Shown: one piece after another, positions 7,978 through 17,162 of the stretch | Layout: the number at the start of each line of letters is the position of its first letter | How positions within the stretch are numbered: the first letter of the stretch is position 1 | From: an uncultured Bacteroidales bacterium | GTDB lineage: Bacteria; Bacteroidota; Bacteroidia; Bacteroidales; UBA932 | Direction: 5' to 3' | NCBI GenBank assembly: GCA_900316525.1 | Contig: ONDF01000004.1 | Location: 53,892 to 117,891, forward strand | Length of the DNA stretch: 64,000 nt | Notes under the pieces: model-generated | Seen by the model: only the letters and a program-made list of their open reading frames with translations | What the model was told of the DNA's origin: nothing | Database searches by the model: none | Translations under genes and position numbers: made by a program

Positions 7978-9840
7978 ATGAATAGTCTGGACACAATCAA
8001 GCTGGTCATCTGGGATCTGGATGAAACCTTCTGGACGGGAACGTTGTCAGAAGGCGGGGTCGTGGTCCCTCCGGAGAATATCCGGTTGGTGCGTGATCTC
8101 ACCGATTGCGGTATCATCCAATCCATCTGTTCAAAGAATGATTTAGAGCCGACCAAGGTCCGGCTTCAGGAGCTTGGAATCTGGGACCTGTTCGTATTCC
8201 CTTCGATTAATTGGGAGGGGAAAGGTCCTCAAATCAAGGAGAAACTGGACAAGATGGCGCTCAGACCGGTCAATGTACTCTTTCTGGATGATAATCCTTC
8301 GAATCTCGGAGAAGCCAGGCATTATCTGCCCGATTTACAGACGGCCGGTCCGGAAATACTGCCGGAACTGATCGAATGGGCGAAACGGAAGGAGAAAAAG
8401 GATACGGCGCATAAACGCCTCAAGCAATACAAGATCCTCGAGGAAAAGGACCAGGCCTCGAAATCCTTCGCCAGCAGCGAGGACTTCCTGTATGACAGCC
8501 ATATCCGGGTCGAGGTCCATCAGGATTGCTTGAATCAGCTTCAACGGATTCACGAGTTGCTGCTGAGGAGCAATCAACTGAATTACACGAAGAAAAGGAT
8601 TGGCATTGAGGAACTGGAGTCCATTTTGAAGGATCCCGAGTATACGTGCGGCTATGTGTCCGTCAAGGACCGCTACGGCGACTATGGGATTGTCGGATTC
8701 TATGCGAAGCGGGGCGACCGGCTGGAACACTTCCTGTTCTCCTGCCGGACGATGGGCCAGAAGATCGAGCAGTGGGTCTATGCCCAACTGGGATTCCCCG
8801 AGTTGGAAGTGGTCGGTGAGGTCCGGACCCAGTTGAACCGGACGGAGTGTCCCGGATGGATCAATCAGCCGGAAACCCTGGACGGGGCCGACAATGCGCC
8901 GGCCGAGGAAACGCTCACTTGTCGTATCCTGATGAAAGGCCCCTGCGATCTGTCCCACTCCCTGGTCTATATCAAAGGCGCCGGCCAGATCGACACCGAA
9001 TTCACGTACGTGAGCAATGCCGCAGGGCAAGTCATCGACGCCCATAACCATTCGGTCCATATCGAAGGCCTGCATACCTATTCGGAGCAGGACAGGAAAG
9101 AACTGGCCGATGACTGCCTGTTCATCGACCCGGCGATGCTTTCCGGGACCTTTTTCACGAAAAAGTACGATCTGATTGTCCTCAGCACCTTGATCGAGTC
9201 CACTTATCAGATCTATCGGAAAAAAGGAACGAACCTGCGCGTAGTCTTCGGCGGGAATGACCTTACCGATCCGGCGCATTGGGAGGGGTACGTCAATCAA
9301 GCGTACTATACGGGCGGAAACACTTTTACCGAAGAGTATCTGCAGTCTTTTTCCAGGAAATACGAATGCCTTGGACTGACGACGCCGGAGATGTACATTA
9401 CCTTCCTGCGAAACTGCCTTGCCTGGCTGCCGGAAGATACTTCCCTCTGCTTGATTCTGGGAGCAACCAAGTTGTTCGAAGGCCAGGAAGAGGTCAAGGA
9501 AAGACATCGTCGGCTCAATGAGGCCATCAAAGCTTTTTCTTCGGATCACCCCAGGATCCGATACATTGAGATCGACGATTGCCTGAACGATCCTTCCGAT
9601 TTTGCGGGTGAGATCAATCATTATTCCTCCCGGGTCTATTATGAGATTGCACAGCGGATGATCGAAGTGATCCGGTCCGTTACGGGGAAGGAAATGGATT
9701 CGTACTCGTCGGGAATGGTCTGGGTGGACAATCTGACGCTGCGGGTGCGGAAGCTCTTGAAAAAAATGCTTCGCCCGGACTCCTCCGGCTATCGGGCCCT
9801 TAAAAGTGTCTACGACAAGATTTACAAGAAACGCGGTTGA
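7978..9840 (+). CDS. FkbH-like HAD-IIIC protein with GNAT-like and C-terminal SGNH-like regions
   Basis: A 620-residue multidomain protein. It opens with a HAD catalytic motif DLDET at residues 13-17, and the N-terminal ~150 residues match FkbH-type HAD-IIIC enzymes. Residues about 165-290 look like the GNAT-fold part of FkbH. The C-terminal ~250 residues include YDLIVLSTLIESTYQI and NHYSSRVYYEIA, suggestive of an SGNH/GDSL-like fold. FkbH proteins charge a glyceryl unit from 1,3-bisphosphoglycerate onto an acyl carrier protein. An ACP (14704) and a KAS III (14931) in the same locus make an acyl-type capsule decoration plausible. The C-terminal assignment is tentative. Confidence 0.72.
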   Translation: MNSLDTIKLVIWDLDETFWTGTLSEGGVVVPPENIRLVRDLTDCGIIQSICSKNDLEPTKVRLQELGIWDLFVFPSINWEGKGPQIKEKLDKMALRPVNVLFLDDNPSNLGEARHYLPDLQTAGPEILPELIEWAKRKEKKDTAHKRLKQYKILEEKDQASKSFASSEDFLYDSHIRVEVHQDCLNQLQRIHELLLRSNQLNYTKKRIGIEELESILKDPEYTCGYVSVKDRYGDYGIVGFYAKRGDRLEHFLFSCRTMGQKIEQWVYAQLGFPELEVVGEVRTQLNRTECPGWINQPETLDGADNAPAEETLTCRILMKGPCDLSHSLVYIKGAGQIDTEFTYVSNAAGQVIDAHNHSVHIEGLHTYSEQDRKELADDCLFIDPAMLSGTFFTKKYDLIVLSTLIESTYQIYRKKGTNLRVVFGGNDLTDPAHWEGYVNQAYYTGGNTFTEEYLQSFSRKYECLGLTTPEMYITFLRNCLAWLPEDTSLCLILGATKLFEGQEEVKERHRRLNEAIKAFSSDHPRIRYIEIDDCLNDPSDFAGEINHYSSRVYYEIAQRMIEVIRSVTGKEMDSYSSGMVWVDNLTLRVRKLLKKMLRPDSSGYRALKSVYDKIYKKRG

Positions 9841-9844
9841 AAGG

Positions 9845-10759
9845 ATGCGAGTATTGATTGTCGCCCGTTGCAAGCAAGGCCGATATGCCCCTTTTATCAC
9901 GGAGCAGGTCGATGCCATTGAAAAGAAAGGCGTCGAGTGCCGGTATTTCGGTGTGGACGGAAAAGGGATCGTGGGCTATCTCCGGCAGATTCCCAAGCTT
10001 CTGAAAGCCATCCGGGAGTTCCGCCCAGACATCATCCATGCCCATTATGGACTTTGCGGCCTGTTGGCCAACTGCCAGCGGCGGATTCCGGTTGTGACTA
10101 CATACCACGGCAGCGACATCAATGATCCCCGGGTCCTCCGGCTTTCGAAACGGAGCATCCGCCGTTCGCGGTTCAACATTTTCGTCTCCCAGAAGAACGT
10201 GGACATCGCCCGACCCCGGAAAGACTTTGCCTTGATTCCCTGTGGTATCAGCCTGGAGGATTATCCCGTCATCGACAAGGAAGATGCCCGTCGCCAGATG
10301 GGACTGGAACCGTCGGCGAAGTATGTCCTTTTTGCCGGGGCTTTCGACAATCCCGTCAAGAATGCGCCGCTGGCGAAAGAGGCTATGCGGCAGGTGCCTG
10401 AGGCCGTATTGCTGGAACTGAAGGGCTTTTCCCGCCCGCAGGTGGCCACGTTGATGCAGGCTGTCGATGTCTTCCTGATGACATCGCTCACGGAAGGATC
10501 TCCGCAGGTCATCAAGGAAGCGATGGCTTGCGGCTGTCCCATCGTGAGCGTGGATGTAGGGGATGTCAGGGAACGGATTGAAGGAATTGAAGGTTGCTTT
10601 CTGTCTGAAAGGGACCCGGAAGCACTTGCCCGGACCATAAAGAACTCCTTGGCCCATGGTGACAGGACCCAGGGAAGGGCAACCATTGAAAAGAACGGGC
10701 TGTCCAACGATATCATCGCCGCCCGCATCATCTCCGTTTACGAGCGTTTATTGTCATGA
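9845..10759 (+). CDS. GT4 family glycosyltransferase
   Basis: A 304-residue GT-B glycosyltransferase. The N-terminal half has the acceptor-side start MRVLIVARCKQG and IIHAHYGLCGLL; the C-terminal half carries the family 4 donor-site signature SLTEGSPQVIKEAMACGCPIV with the paired glutamates. It likely transfers a hexose or aminosugar during repeat-unit synthesis. I chose ATG 9845, four bases after the FkbH stop; the upstream in-frame ATG at 9806 lies inside FkbH. The stop overlaps the next start by four bases. Confidence 0.83.
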   Translation: MRVLIVARCKQGRYAPFITEQVDAIEKKGVECRYFGVDGKGIVGYLRQIPKLLKAIREFRPDIIHAHYGLCGLLANCQRRIPVVTTYHGSDINDPRVLRLSKRSIRRSRFNIFVSQKNVDIARPRKDFALIPCGISLEDYPVIDKEDARRQMGLEPSAKYVLFAGAFDNPVKNAPLAKEAMRQVPEAVLLELKGFSRPQVATLMQAVDVFLMTSLTEGSPQVIKEAMACGCPIVSVDVGDVRERIEGIEGCFLSERDPEALARTIKNSLAHGDRTQGRATIEKNGLSNDIIAARIISVYERLLS

Positions 10760-11814
10760 GAATCCTTGTCTATCTCGGCCATCCGGCCCATTTCCATAAT
10801 TACAAGAACACCATTGCCGCACTCAAGGCCCATGGCCATGAGGTGGAGGTGCTCATCAAGAAAAAGGATATCCTGGAGGATTTGCTCAAGAATGCCGGGA
10901 TTCCGTATCATAACATCCTGGAAGAAGGACGGAAGAACTCCAAACTGGGGATTATGCTGGGGCTCTTGAAGCAGACCTGGAGAATCAATCAGTTTTGCAA
11001 CCGTTTCCATCCCGACATCCTGACGGGCTCCAGCGTGGAGAATTCGTGGATCGGTCCGCTCCGCGGCCTTCCTGTCATCAATATCGGTGAAGATGATGCT
11101 TCCGTCGTTCCGAGTTATGCAAAACTTACCTATCCTGGGGCCAGCGTCATCTTGTGCCCTCGTTCCTGTGACTGCGGCAAATGGAATTATAAGGCGGTCA
11201 AGTATCCCGGTTATCAGGAACTCGGGTATCTGCACCCGGAGAATTTTACGCCGGACAAAGAAGTTGTGCGGAAGTATTTCGATCCGGACAAGCCCTATTT
11301 CATCATGCGGTTCTCCGGCTTGAACGCCCATCACGATGTGGGAATCCGGGGCATCAACAATGATATCGCAAAACGGCTTGTGCAGATGATGACCCCGCAC
11401 GGGAATGTGTTCATCACTTCCGAGAGGCCGCTGGAGGCTGAACTGGACCAGTACCGGATTGCAATCAATCCGTTGGACATCCATCATGTGATGGCCTTCG
11501 CCGGACTATATATCGGCGATAGCCAAACCATGGCGGCAGAGGCCGGTGTTCTGGGTGTTCCGTTCGTCCGTTTCAATGACTTTGTGGGCCGGATCGGCTA
11601 CCTGAACGAGCTTGAGAACAAGTACAAGCTGGGATTCGGAATCAAACCGGACGAGGAAGAAAAACTGTATCAGACCGTGCAAACCCTTCTGGAAATGGAT
11701 GATAGAAAAGCAGCTTTTCAGGAGAGGCGGGGGATTATGTTGTCGGAATGTATTAACTTTGCAGACTTTTTGACAAACTACATCGAAACCTATCCGGTCA
11801 AAAAGAAGAGATAA
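10756..11814 (+). CDS. DUF354 family protein, GT-B-like fold
   Basis: A 352-residue protein beginning MRILVYLGHPAHFHNYKN, the diagnostic start of DUF354 proteins, which resemble WecB/MurG-type GT-B folds. Later blocks include TGSSVENSWIG near residue 95 and MAFAGLYIGDSQTMAAEAGVL near 250, similar to the donor-binding end of UDP-sugar epimerases and transferases. DUF354 genes often sit in surface polysaccharide loci, but their biochemical role is not settled. It overlaps the upstream GT4 gene as ATGA, and its stop abuts the next gene. Confidence 0.75.
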   Translation: MRILVYLGHPAHFHNYKNTIAALKAHGHEVEVLIKKKDILEDLLKNAGIPYHNILEEGRKNSKLGIMLGLLKQTWRINQFCNRFHPDILTGSSVENSWIGPLRGLPVINIGEDDASVVPSYAKLTYPGASVILCPRSCDCGKWNYKAVKYPGYQELGYLHPENFTPDKEVVRKYFDPDKPYFIMRFSGLNAHHDVGIRGINNDIAKRLVQMMTPHGNVFITSERPLEAELDQYRIAINPLDIHHVMAFAGLYIGDSQTMAAEAGVLGVPFVRFNDFVGRIGYLNELENKYKLGFGIKPDEEEKLYQTVQTLLEMDDRKAAFQERRGIMLSECINFADFLTNYIETYPVKKKR

Positions 11815-12437
11815 TGAAAGATCATCTTCCGCTTGAATGGCAGGAACTGCCCCGCTACGAGGCCGCATCGCTTTGGAAAACGATGCGGAGGTCCGCTCAT
11901 GAACACGGATACCGTTCCTTCCTTTGGTTCGGACTGGTCCGGTTGAAGGACCACTGGTTCAATAACTGGGCGATGACCGCTCCCTGGGGAGGCGTGCGCA
12001 AGTGGTTGCAGAGAAAGAGAGGAGTCAAGATCGGTAAAAATGTCCACTGGGGAACCCATGTCATCGTCGATTATCCTTATCCGTATTTCGTCGTCGTGGA
12101 AGACGGCGCTTCCATCTCCGGGAGCGACTATTTCCTGGCCCATTGCAAGCCGATGGAATTCCATGAGGATTTCGTGGAGTCTTATGTGGCACCGATCATC
12201 GTGCATAAGCATGCCTGGATTGCGCTGAATGTCACTTTAATGCCCGGCGTGGAGGTCGGTGAGGGCGCGATTGTTTCCGCGGGGAGCGTTGTCAGCAAGG
12301 ATATCCCCCCTTTCACTGTTGCCCAGGGCAATCCGGCCAAAGTGGTCGCGGATATTGCGGAGATGGTCCGGAAGAACTATGCTCCGGAAGAGTTCGAGCG
12401 GCTTCTGGCCGAAAGGAAACGGAAGTATAAGATTTGA
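11814..12437 (+). CDS. LbH (hexapeptide) acyltransferase
   Basis: A 207-residue protein whose central and C-terminal part is a left-handed beta helix: GVKIGKNVHWGTHVIVDYPY, then HAWIALNVTLMPGVEVGEGA and the closing GNPAKVVADI. This is a WcaF/maltose-acetyltransferase-like architecture. It is about 45% alike by eye to the enzyme encoded at 13243, suggesting paralogues that modify different positions. It probably O-acetylates a lipid-linked or nucleotide sugar. The start overlaps the upstream TAA by one base. Confidence 0.77.
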   Translation: MKDHLPLEWQELPRYEAASLWKTMRRSAHEHGYRSFLWFGLVRLKDHWFNNWAMTAPWGGVRKWLQRKRGVKIGKNVHWGTHVIVDYPYPYFVVVEDGASISGSDYFLAHCKPMEFHEDFVESYVAPIIVHKHAWIALNVTLMPGVEVGEGAIVSAGSVVSKDIPPFTVAQGNPAKVVADIAEMVRKNYAPEEFERLLAERKRKYKI

Positions 12438-12442
12438 CCTCC

Positions 12443-13243
12443 ATGGACTTCACAATCCGAAAATACAGGGAACTGATCCGGTCTTTTGTCGAGTCCGGTT
12501 ATCGGATTGTGACAGTTCGCCAGTATTTGGAGTCGTCGCCGTCGGGCAAGGTGCTTGTTCTTCGGCATGATGTCGACGAGCAGCCGCAGAATGCGCTCAA
12601 GATGGCAGAGGCCGAAAAGGAACTCGCCGTCTGTGCGACCTATTATTTCCGGCGGGTGTCCAAGAGCGATCATCCCAACATAATCCGGAAGATTGCCGCG
12701 ATGGGACACGAAATAGGCTATCACTACGAAGACCTGACCCTGTCTGAAGGAGATATGCAGGCGGCGGTTGACTCTTTCTCCCGTAATCTGGAATACTTCC
12801 GGCAGTATTATCCGGTCAAGACCGTCTGCATGCACGGGAGTTCTTCTTCCAAATATGACAATCGGGAGATTTGGAAGCAGGTCCGCCTGGAGGATTACGG
12901 CCTCATCGGAGAGCCCTATCTATCCTTCGATTTCAATCGGGTGTATTACTTGACGGATACCGGCTATGCCTGGGATGGGGGAAAGTTTGCGGTCCGGGAT
13001 AAAGTCGACAGCGCCTTTTCTCTGTCTTTTCACACGACGGACCAAGTGGTCGCCGCTGTCAGAAACGTGCAGTTCCCGGAGTTGTCCCTGATTCTGGCCC
13101 ATACTTTGTGGACGGACGGTCTGCCCTTGTGGACCTTCCTGCATCTGCGGGAGTTTTTCCGCAACCGGATTAAGCTGCTGTCGAAGAATAACAAGGTAGT
13201 AGCCGCCCTGTACAACAAATTGGTTAAACTGTATTGGAAATAA
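12443..13243 (+). CDS. polysaccharide deacetylase-like protein
   Basis: A 266-residue protein with a NodB-like barrel core. LVLRHDVDE near residue 37-45 supplies the first Asp motif, GHEIGYHYEDL near 88-98 the histidine motif and VCMHGSSSSKYDNRE a later conserved block. It lacks a secretion signal. I prefer ATG 12443 over the TTG at 12434. It is the second of three deacetylase-type genes in this locus and lies between two LbH acyltransferases, so acyl groups may be both removed and added on neighbouring sugars. Confidence 0.7.
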   Translation: MDFTIRKYRELIRSFVESGYRIVTVRQYLESSPSGKVLVLRHDVDEQPQNALKMAEAEKELAVCATYYFRRVSKSDHPNIIRKIAAMGHEIGYHYEDLTLSEGDMQAAVDSFSRNLEYFRQYYPVKTVCMHGSSSSKYDNREIWKQVRLEDYGLIGEPYLSFDFNRVYYLTDTGYAWDGGKFAVRDKVDSAFSLSFHTTDQVVAAVRNVQFPELSLILAHTLWTDGLPLWTFLHLREFFRNRIKLLSKNNKVVAALYNKLVKLYWK

Positions 13244-13812
13244 TGACCGATAAGAAGATAACGATCCCTCCTGCGATGGAGATCCCATACTTCGACCACG
13301 GATCCAACCTGTCCGAGACGATCAAGCATTCCAGCGAACGGCGGAAAATGAGCAAGTTCCGCTTTGTTTGCCGGAAGATCCGGAACATCATTCTGTACCG
13401 GATGGCTTTCTTCTGCCCGCTCAATTCCTGGCGGATCAAGATGCACCGGAGAAGGGGTGTCCATATCGGCAAAAACGTCTATATCGGGCAGAACTGCTGC
13501 ATCGACAACGCCTATCCCGAGTATATCTTTATCGGAGATGATGTATCCCTGGCGGGGGAGGTGACCGTTGTCGCCCATATCAATCCGTATGCCCATTTCA
13601 AGAACGTCTTCGAATCGAGGGTTACTCCCATCGTTATCGAGAAAGGTGCTTGGGTCGGGGTCAAATGTACTCTGGTTCCCGGTGCTTGGATCGGGGAGTA
13701 TGCATCGGTATCGGCGGGGTCTGTCGTGAACAAAAAAGTGCCTCCCTACACGCTTGTCGCCGGCAACCCGGCCAAAAAGGTGTTCGAGTATAAAGATCAG
13801 ATGGCCCTATGA
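13243..13812 (+). CDS. LbH (hexapeptide) acyltransferase
   Basis: A 189-residue beta-helix acyltransferase with repeats GVHIGKNVYIGQNCCIDNAY, GAWVGVKCTLVPGAWIGEYA and the terminal GNPAKKVFEY. It belongs to the same subgroup as the protein at 11814. ATG 13243 overlaps the upstream TAA by one base; an in-frame TTG at 13234 is less likely. It probably acetylates a capsule sugar using acetyl-CoA. The stop overlaps the following deacetylase start as ATGA. Confidence 0.77.
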   Translation: MTDKKITIPPAMEIPYFDHGSNLSETIKHSSERRKMSKFRFVCRKIRNIILYRMAFFCPLNSWRIKMHRRRGVHIGKNVYIGQNCCIDNAYPEYIFIGDDVSLAGEVTVVAHINPYAHFKNVFESRVTPIVIEKGAWVGVKCTLVPGAWIGEYASVSAGSVVNKKVPPYTLVAGNPAKKVFEYKDQMAL

Positions 13813-14717
13813 GAGGAACTTGTTTTCTGACGAATGACGTCGAGACCACCTCGATTGTCAACGGGGGATTGCGGGAGGATACCGGGATCAAGGTCTGGAA
13901 AGAGGGCCTGCCCGTGCTCCTGGACCTGTATGACCAGTATGGGGTCAAGGCTACATTCTTCTACATTGCCAACTTTGCAAAGGAGTGCCCGGATATCGTG
14001 AAGATGGTGCAGGCAAAGGGCCACGAGATTGCCTGCCACGGCCTTACCCATCGGCACGACATGGCCTTTGACACGATGAGTTTCGAGCAGCAACTGGACC
14101 ATCTGAAGACCGCAAAGGCGATTTTGGAAGACATCTCGGGCGAGGAGGTCGTCTCTTTCCGCTCTCCCGCTTTGCGGGTGAACAAGGATACGCCGCGTGC
14201 CTTGATGGAAGCCGGGTTCCGGTTCGACAGTTCCGTCGCTCCCCAGCGGATGGATATGTTCATGTCGTTGGGCAGCAAGGGTAAACTGCAGTGGTTTGGC
14301 GCTCCCCGGACACCTTACATTGCAAGTGCGGACAACCTGGCCAGAAAGGGAACGTCGCCGGTCACAGAGGTGCCGGTCTCTTCATTCGTCCTGCCTTATA
14401 TCGGTACGATGATGAGAATCTCTCCTTTTTTGAACAGGGTCACAAGGACCTTCCTGTATTGGGAAACCCGGAATACCGGCAAGGGAATCAACTTCCTGAT
14501 CCATCCCAATGAGTTGATCACCGAAGAGGACCTTCATTTGAAAACCGAAAAGCGGGCCAGCAATTATATCTCCTATCTTTTGTCAGATGTGTTGAGGAGA
14601 CAGTTGAAGCAGCGGAACCTGGGAGCGGATGCCGTGCGCCTGTTCAGGCAGGAGATCGAGTATTGGAACAACAAAGATTATGAATTCAAAAGAATTAAAG
14701 ACTATGAATGCCGTTGA
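13809..14717 (+). CDS. NodB-type polysaccharide deacetylase
   Basis: A 302-residue deacetylase with TNDVETTS near the N-terminus (metal-binding Asp motif), GVKATFFYIANFA, the histidine motif CHGLTHRHD near residue 78-86 and FRSPALRVNKDTPRAL near 120. It resembles the DUF3473-type deacetylases found in exopolysaccharide loci. It overlaps the upstream acyltransferase by four bases and the downstream acyl carrier protein by 14 bases. The substrate is unknown. Confidence 0.8.
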   Translation: MRGTCFLTNDVETTSIVNGGLREDTGIKVWKEGLPVLLDLYDQYGVKATFFYIANFAKECPDIVKMVQAKGHEIACHGLTHRHDMAFDTMSFEQQLDHLKTAKAILEDISGEEVVSFRSPALRVNKDTPRALMEAGFRFDSSVAPQRMDMFMSLGSKGKLQWFGAPRTPYIASADNLARKGTSPVTEVPVSSFVLPYIGTMMRISPFLNRVTRTFLYWETRNTGKGINFLIHPNELITEEDLHLKTEKRASNYISYLLSDVLRRQLKQRNLGADAVRLFRQEIEYWNNKDYEFKRIKDYECR

Positions 14718-14931
14718 CTTTTTAGAGAAGTTCCGGGACCAGTTCGATGAGACCGATCCCGAGACCATCGAGCTGTCCACTGTTTACAAGGATCTGGACG
14801 AATGGAGCTCCCTGATTGCTTTCACCGTCATCGCCATGGTGAAAGTGGAGTATAACAAGACCGTCACTGGGGCGGAACTCCGTCATTGCAACACCGTCGA
14901 GGATCTGTTCAATCTCGTTGCGGCAAAATAA
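14704..14931 (+). CDS. acyl carrier protein
   Basis: A 75-residue acidic helical protein. The segment DLDEWSSLIAFTVIAMV matches the ACP helix II region, with a serine in the DSL-like position (W-S-S-L) as the likely phosphopantetheine attachment site. An ATG at 14680 would add eight residues; I chose 14704 because it gives a normal ACP length. It lies directly upstream of a KAS III-like gene (the TAA and ATG share a base) and in the same operon as the FkbH-like gene, so it probably holds an acyl or glyceryl unit for capsule decoration. Confidence 0.78.
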   Translation: MNAVDFLEKFRDQFDETDPETIELSTVYKDLDEWSSLIAFTVIAMVKVEYNKTVTGAELRHCNTVEDLFNLVAAK

Positions 14932-15935
14932 TGGGCGTCTCCATCAAGGCCATATCGTATTACCTTCCTGAACGGGTCGTCACGAACGAGGACCTGGTCA
15001 AGGAGTTCCCGGAATGGGACGTGGAGAAGGTATACAGTAAGGTCGGCGTCAGGGAAAGGCATCTGGCGGCGGAGACGGAGACGGCCGGAGATTTGGCTGA
15101 AAAGGCCGCCCGGAAGTTGTTCGATGAGCATCAGGTTTCCCCTTCGGACATTGATTTCCTGCTTCTTTGCACCCAGAGTCCGGATTATCGCCTCCCATCG
15201 ACGGCCTGTATCCTGCAGGACCGACTGGGAATTCCGACATCGGCCGGGGCATTTGACTATGACCTCGGTTGTTCCGGATGTATTTACGGAATGGCGGTCG
15301 CTAAAGGCTTGATCGTGGCTGGAATGGCATCCAATGTCCTTTTGCTGACCGCGGAGACTTACACCAAATATCTCCATCCGGATGACAAGAGCAACCGGAC
15401 CATCTTCGGTGACGGGGCTGCCGCATGCCTGATATCGAAGGGAAAAGGGCTGGCGGAGATCGGTGATTTCGTTTTCGGAACGGACGGATCGGGTGCGGAA
15501 AACCTGATTGTCAAGACGCAGGGGGCTCGCGTGCGGGAGCGCTCAGGATTGTCCACGACGGATGACGACGGGCATGTCAATCGGGAGGACTACCTGTATA
15601 TGAACGGCAGCGCGATCTTCAACTTCACGCTGGAACAAGTTCCTTCCATGATGAAACAATTGCTGGAAAAGAGCGGTCTGAACAAGGACGAGATGGATTA
15701 TTTCGTCTTCCATCAGGCCAACAAGTATATGCTCAGCACCATCCGGAAGGTCTGTGGGATTTCAAAAGACAAGTTTTATATCGATCTGGACCACACCGGC
15801 AACACGGTTTCTTCGACCATCTTGATCGGACTGAAAGATTGCCTGGATCAGGGCCTGGTCCGACCGGGAATGAACGTGATGGCCTGCGGATTTGGCGTGG
15901 GGCTTTCCTATGGTGGAACGGTTTTACATTTTTAG
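14931..15935 (+). CDS. KAS III-like 3-oxoacyl-ACP synthase
   Basis: A 334-residue thiolase-fold enzyme of the FabH family. The Cys-His-Asn triad is readable: DLGCSGCIYGMA (Cys near residue 113), FHQANKYML (His) and DHTGNTVSS (Asn). FabH condenses an acyl-CoA with malonyl-ACP; relatives in accessory loci instead transfer acyl groups to sugars or other acceptors. The neighbouring dedicated ACP and the FkbH-like protein argue for a locus-specific acyl pathway rather than housekeeping fatty acid synthesis. The ATG overlaps the ACP stop by one base. Confidence 0.82.
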   Translation: MGVSIKAISYYLPERVVTNEDLVKEFPEWDVEKVYSKVGVRERHLAAETETAGDLAEKAARKLFDEHQVSPSDIDFLLLCTQSPDYRLPSTACILQDRLGIPTSAGAFDYDLGCSGCIYGMAVAKGLIVAGMASNVLLLTAETYTKYLHPDDKSNRTIFGDGAAACLISKGKGLAEIGDFVFGTDGSGAENLIVKTQGARVRERSGLSTTDDDGHVNREDYLYMNGSAIFNFTLEQVPSMMKQLLEKSGLNKDEMDYFVFHQANKYMLSTIRKVCGISKDKFYIDLDHTGNTVSSTILIGLKDCLDQGLVRPGMNVMACGFGVGLSYGGTVLHF

Positions 15936-15938
15936 CGT

Positions 15939-17147
15939 ATGATCAACGTTATTGGCCTCGGCTATATCGGCCTTCCTACGGCCCTCATGCTGGCTTCCCA
16001 TGGACAGGAAGTCGTCGGGACGGATTACAACAAGGAACTGGTCGCCACGCTGAACGCGGGCAGGACGACCTTCAAGGAGGACGGGCTGGACGAGCTGTTC
16101 GCCGCCGCCGTGAAGGGCGGGATCCGGTTCACGACGGAATACCAGCAGACGGACATGTACATCGTTTCCGTCCCCACTCCGTATGACAAGTTCTCCAAGA
16201 AGGTGGATCCCTGCTATGTGGTCGCCGCGGTGAAGCAGGTGCTGTCCGTGTGCCCGGACGGGGCCACGGTCGTGGTCGAGTCCACAATCTCGCCCGGAAC
16301 CATCGACAAGTCCGTCCGTCCGGTGATCGCCGAGAGCGGCAAACAGATCAATCTGGTCCATGCCCCTGAGCGCATCATCCCGGGCAACATGGTCTATGAG
16401 CTCCTGCACAACAACCGCACGATCGGCGCCGACGACAAGGCGGTGGGGGAGAAGGTCAAGGCCTGCTACGCCAGCTTCTGCCAGGGCGAAATCGTCGTCA
16501 CGGACATCCGGACGGCCGAGATGACCAAGGTCGTGGAGAACACTTTCCGGGCCGTGAACATCGCCTTTGCCAATGAGCTCGCCCGCATCTGCCGGCACGA
16601 CAACATGGACGTATACGAGATCATCCGCATCTGCAACATGCACCCGCGGGTGAACATCCTGCAGCCCGGCCCCGGCGTGGGCGGCCACTGTATCAGCGTG
16701 GACCCGTGGTTCCTGGTGGGGGACTATCCCAGCCTCGCCAAGGTCATCGACGAGTCCATGAAGACGAACGACGGCCAGCCCGCCTTCGTACTGAACCGGA
16801 TCCACGAGATCATGAAGGAGAACGGCATCACGGACACCCGCCGCGTGGGCCTGTACGGCCTCACCTACAAGGAGAATGTCGATGATGTCCGCGAAAGCCC
16901 TACGCTGCAACTGCTTGAGTGCCAGGAACGTCATCTGGCCGAACCGCTGAAGGTCTACGACCCGCTGATTGAAAAGGACCTCGTGAAAAACCAGTATCAC
17001 GATTTCGACGCATTCCTCGCCGACGTGGACATGGTCGTGGTCATGGTGAAGCACGACCAGATCAAGGGATGCTGGGAGAAGCTCGCCGGAAAGGTGATCT
17101 TGGACTGCCATAACATCTGCCCGCTGGAAGGGGTGTATCATATCTAG
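15939..17147 (+). CDS. wecC: UDP-N-acetyl-D-mannosamine dehydrogenase
   Basis: A 402-residue UDP-glucose/GDP-mannose dehydrogenase family enzyme. The NAD-binding start INVIGLGYIGLPTALMLAS and the catalytic cysteine motif GPGVGGHCISVDPWF (Cys near residue 250) are intact, and TFKEDGLDELF resembles WecC rather than UDP-glucose dehydrogenase. It would oxidise UDP-ManNAc to UDP-ManNAcA twice with NAD. The matching epimerase wecB lies 1 kb downstream. The sequence from here on looks more GC-rich than the preceding capsule genes. Confidence 0.88.
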   Translation: MINVIGLGYIGLPTALMLASHGQEVVGTDYNKELVATLNAGRTTFKEDGLDELFAAAVKGGIRFTTEYQQTDMYIVSVPTPYDKFSKKVDPCYVVAAVKQVLSVCPDGATVVVESTISPGTIDKSVRPVIAESGKQINLVHAPERIIPGNMVYELLHNNRTIGADDKAVGEKVKACYASFCQGEIVVTDIRTAEMTKVVENTFRAVNIAFANELARICRHDNMDVYEIIRICNMHPRVNILQPGPGVGGHCISVDPWFLVGDYPSLAKVIDESMKTNDGQPAFVLNRIHEIMKENGITDTRRVGLYGLTYKENVDDVRESPTLQLLECQERHLAEPLKVYDPLIEKDLVKNQYHDFDAFLADVDMVVVMVKHDQIKGCWEKLAGKVILDCHNICPLEGVYHI

Positions 17148-17162
17148 GGCGACTCTTCGACC

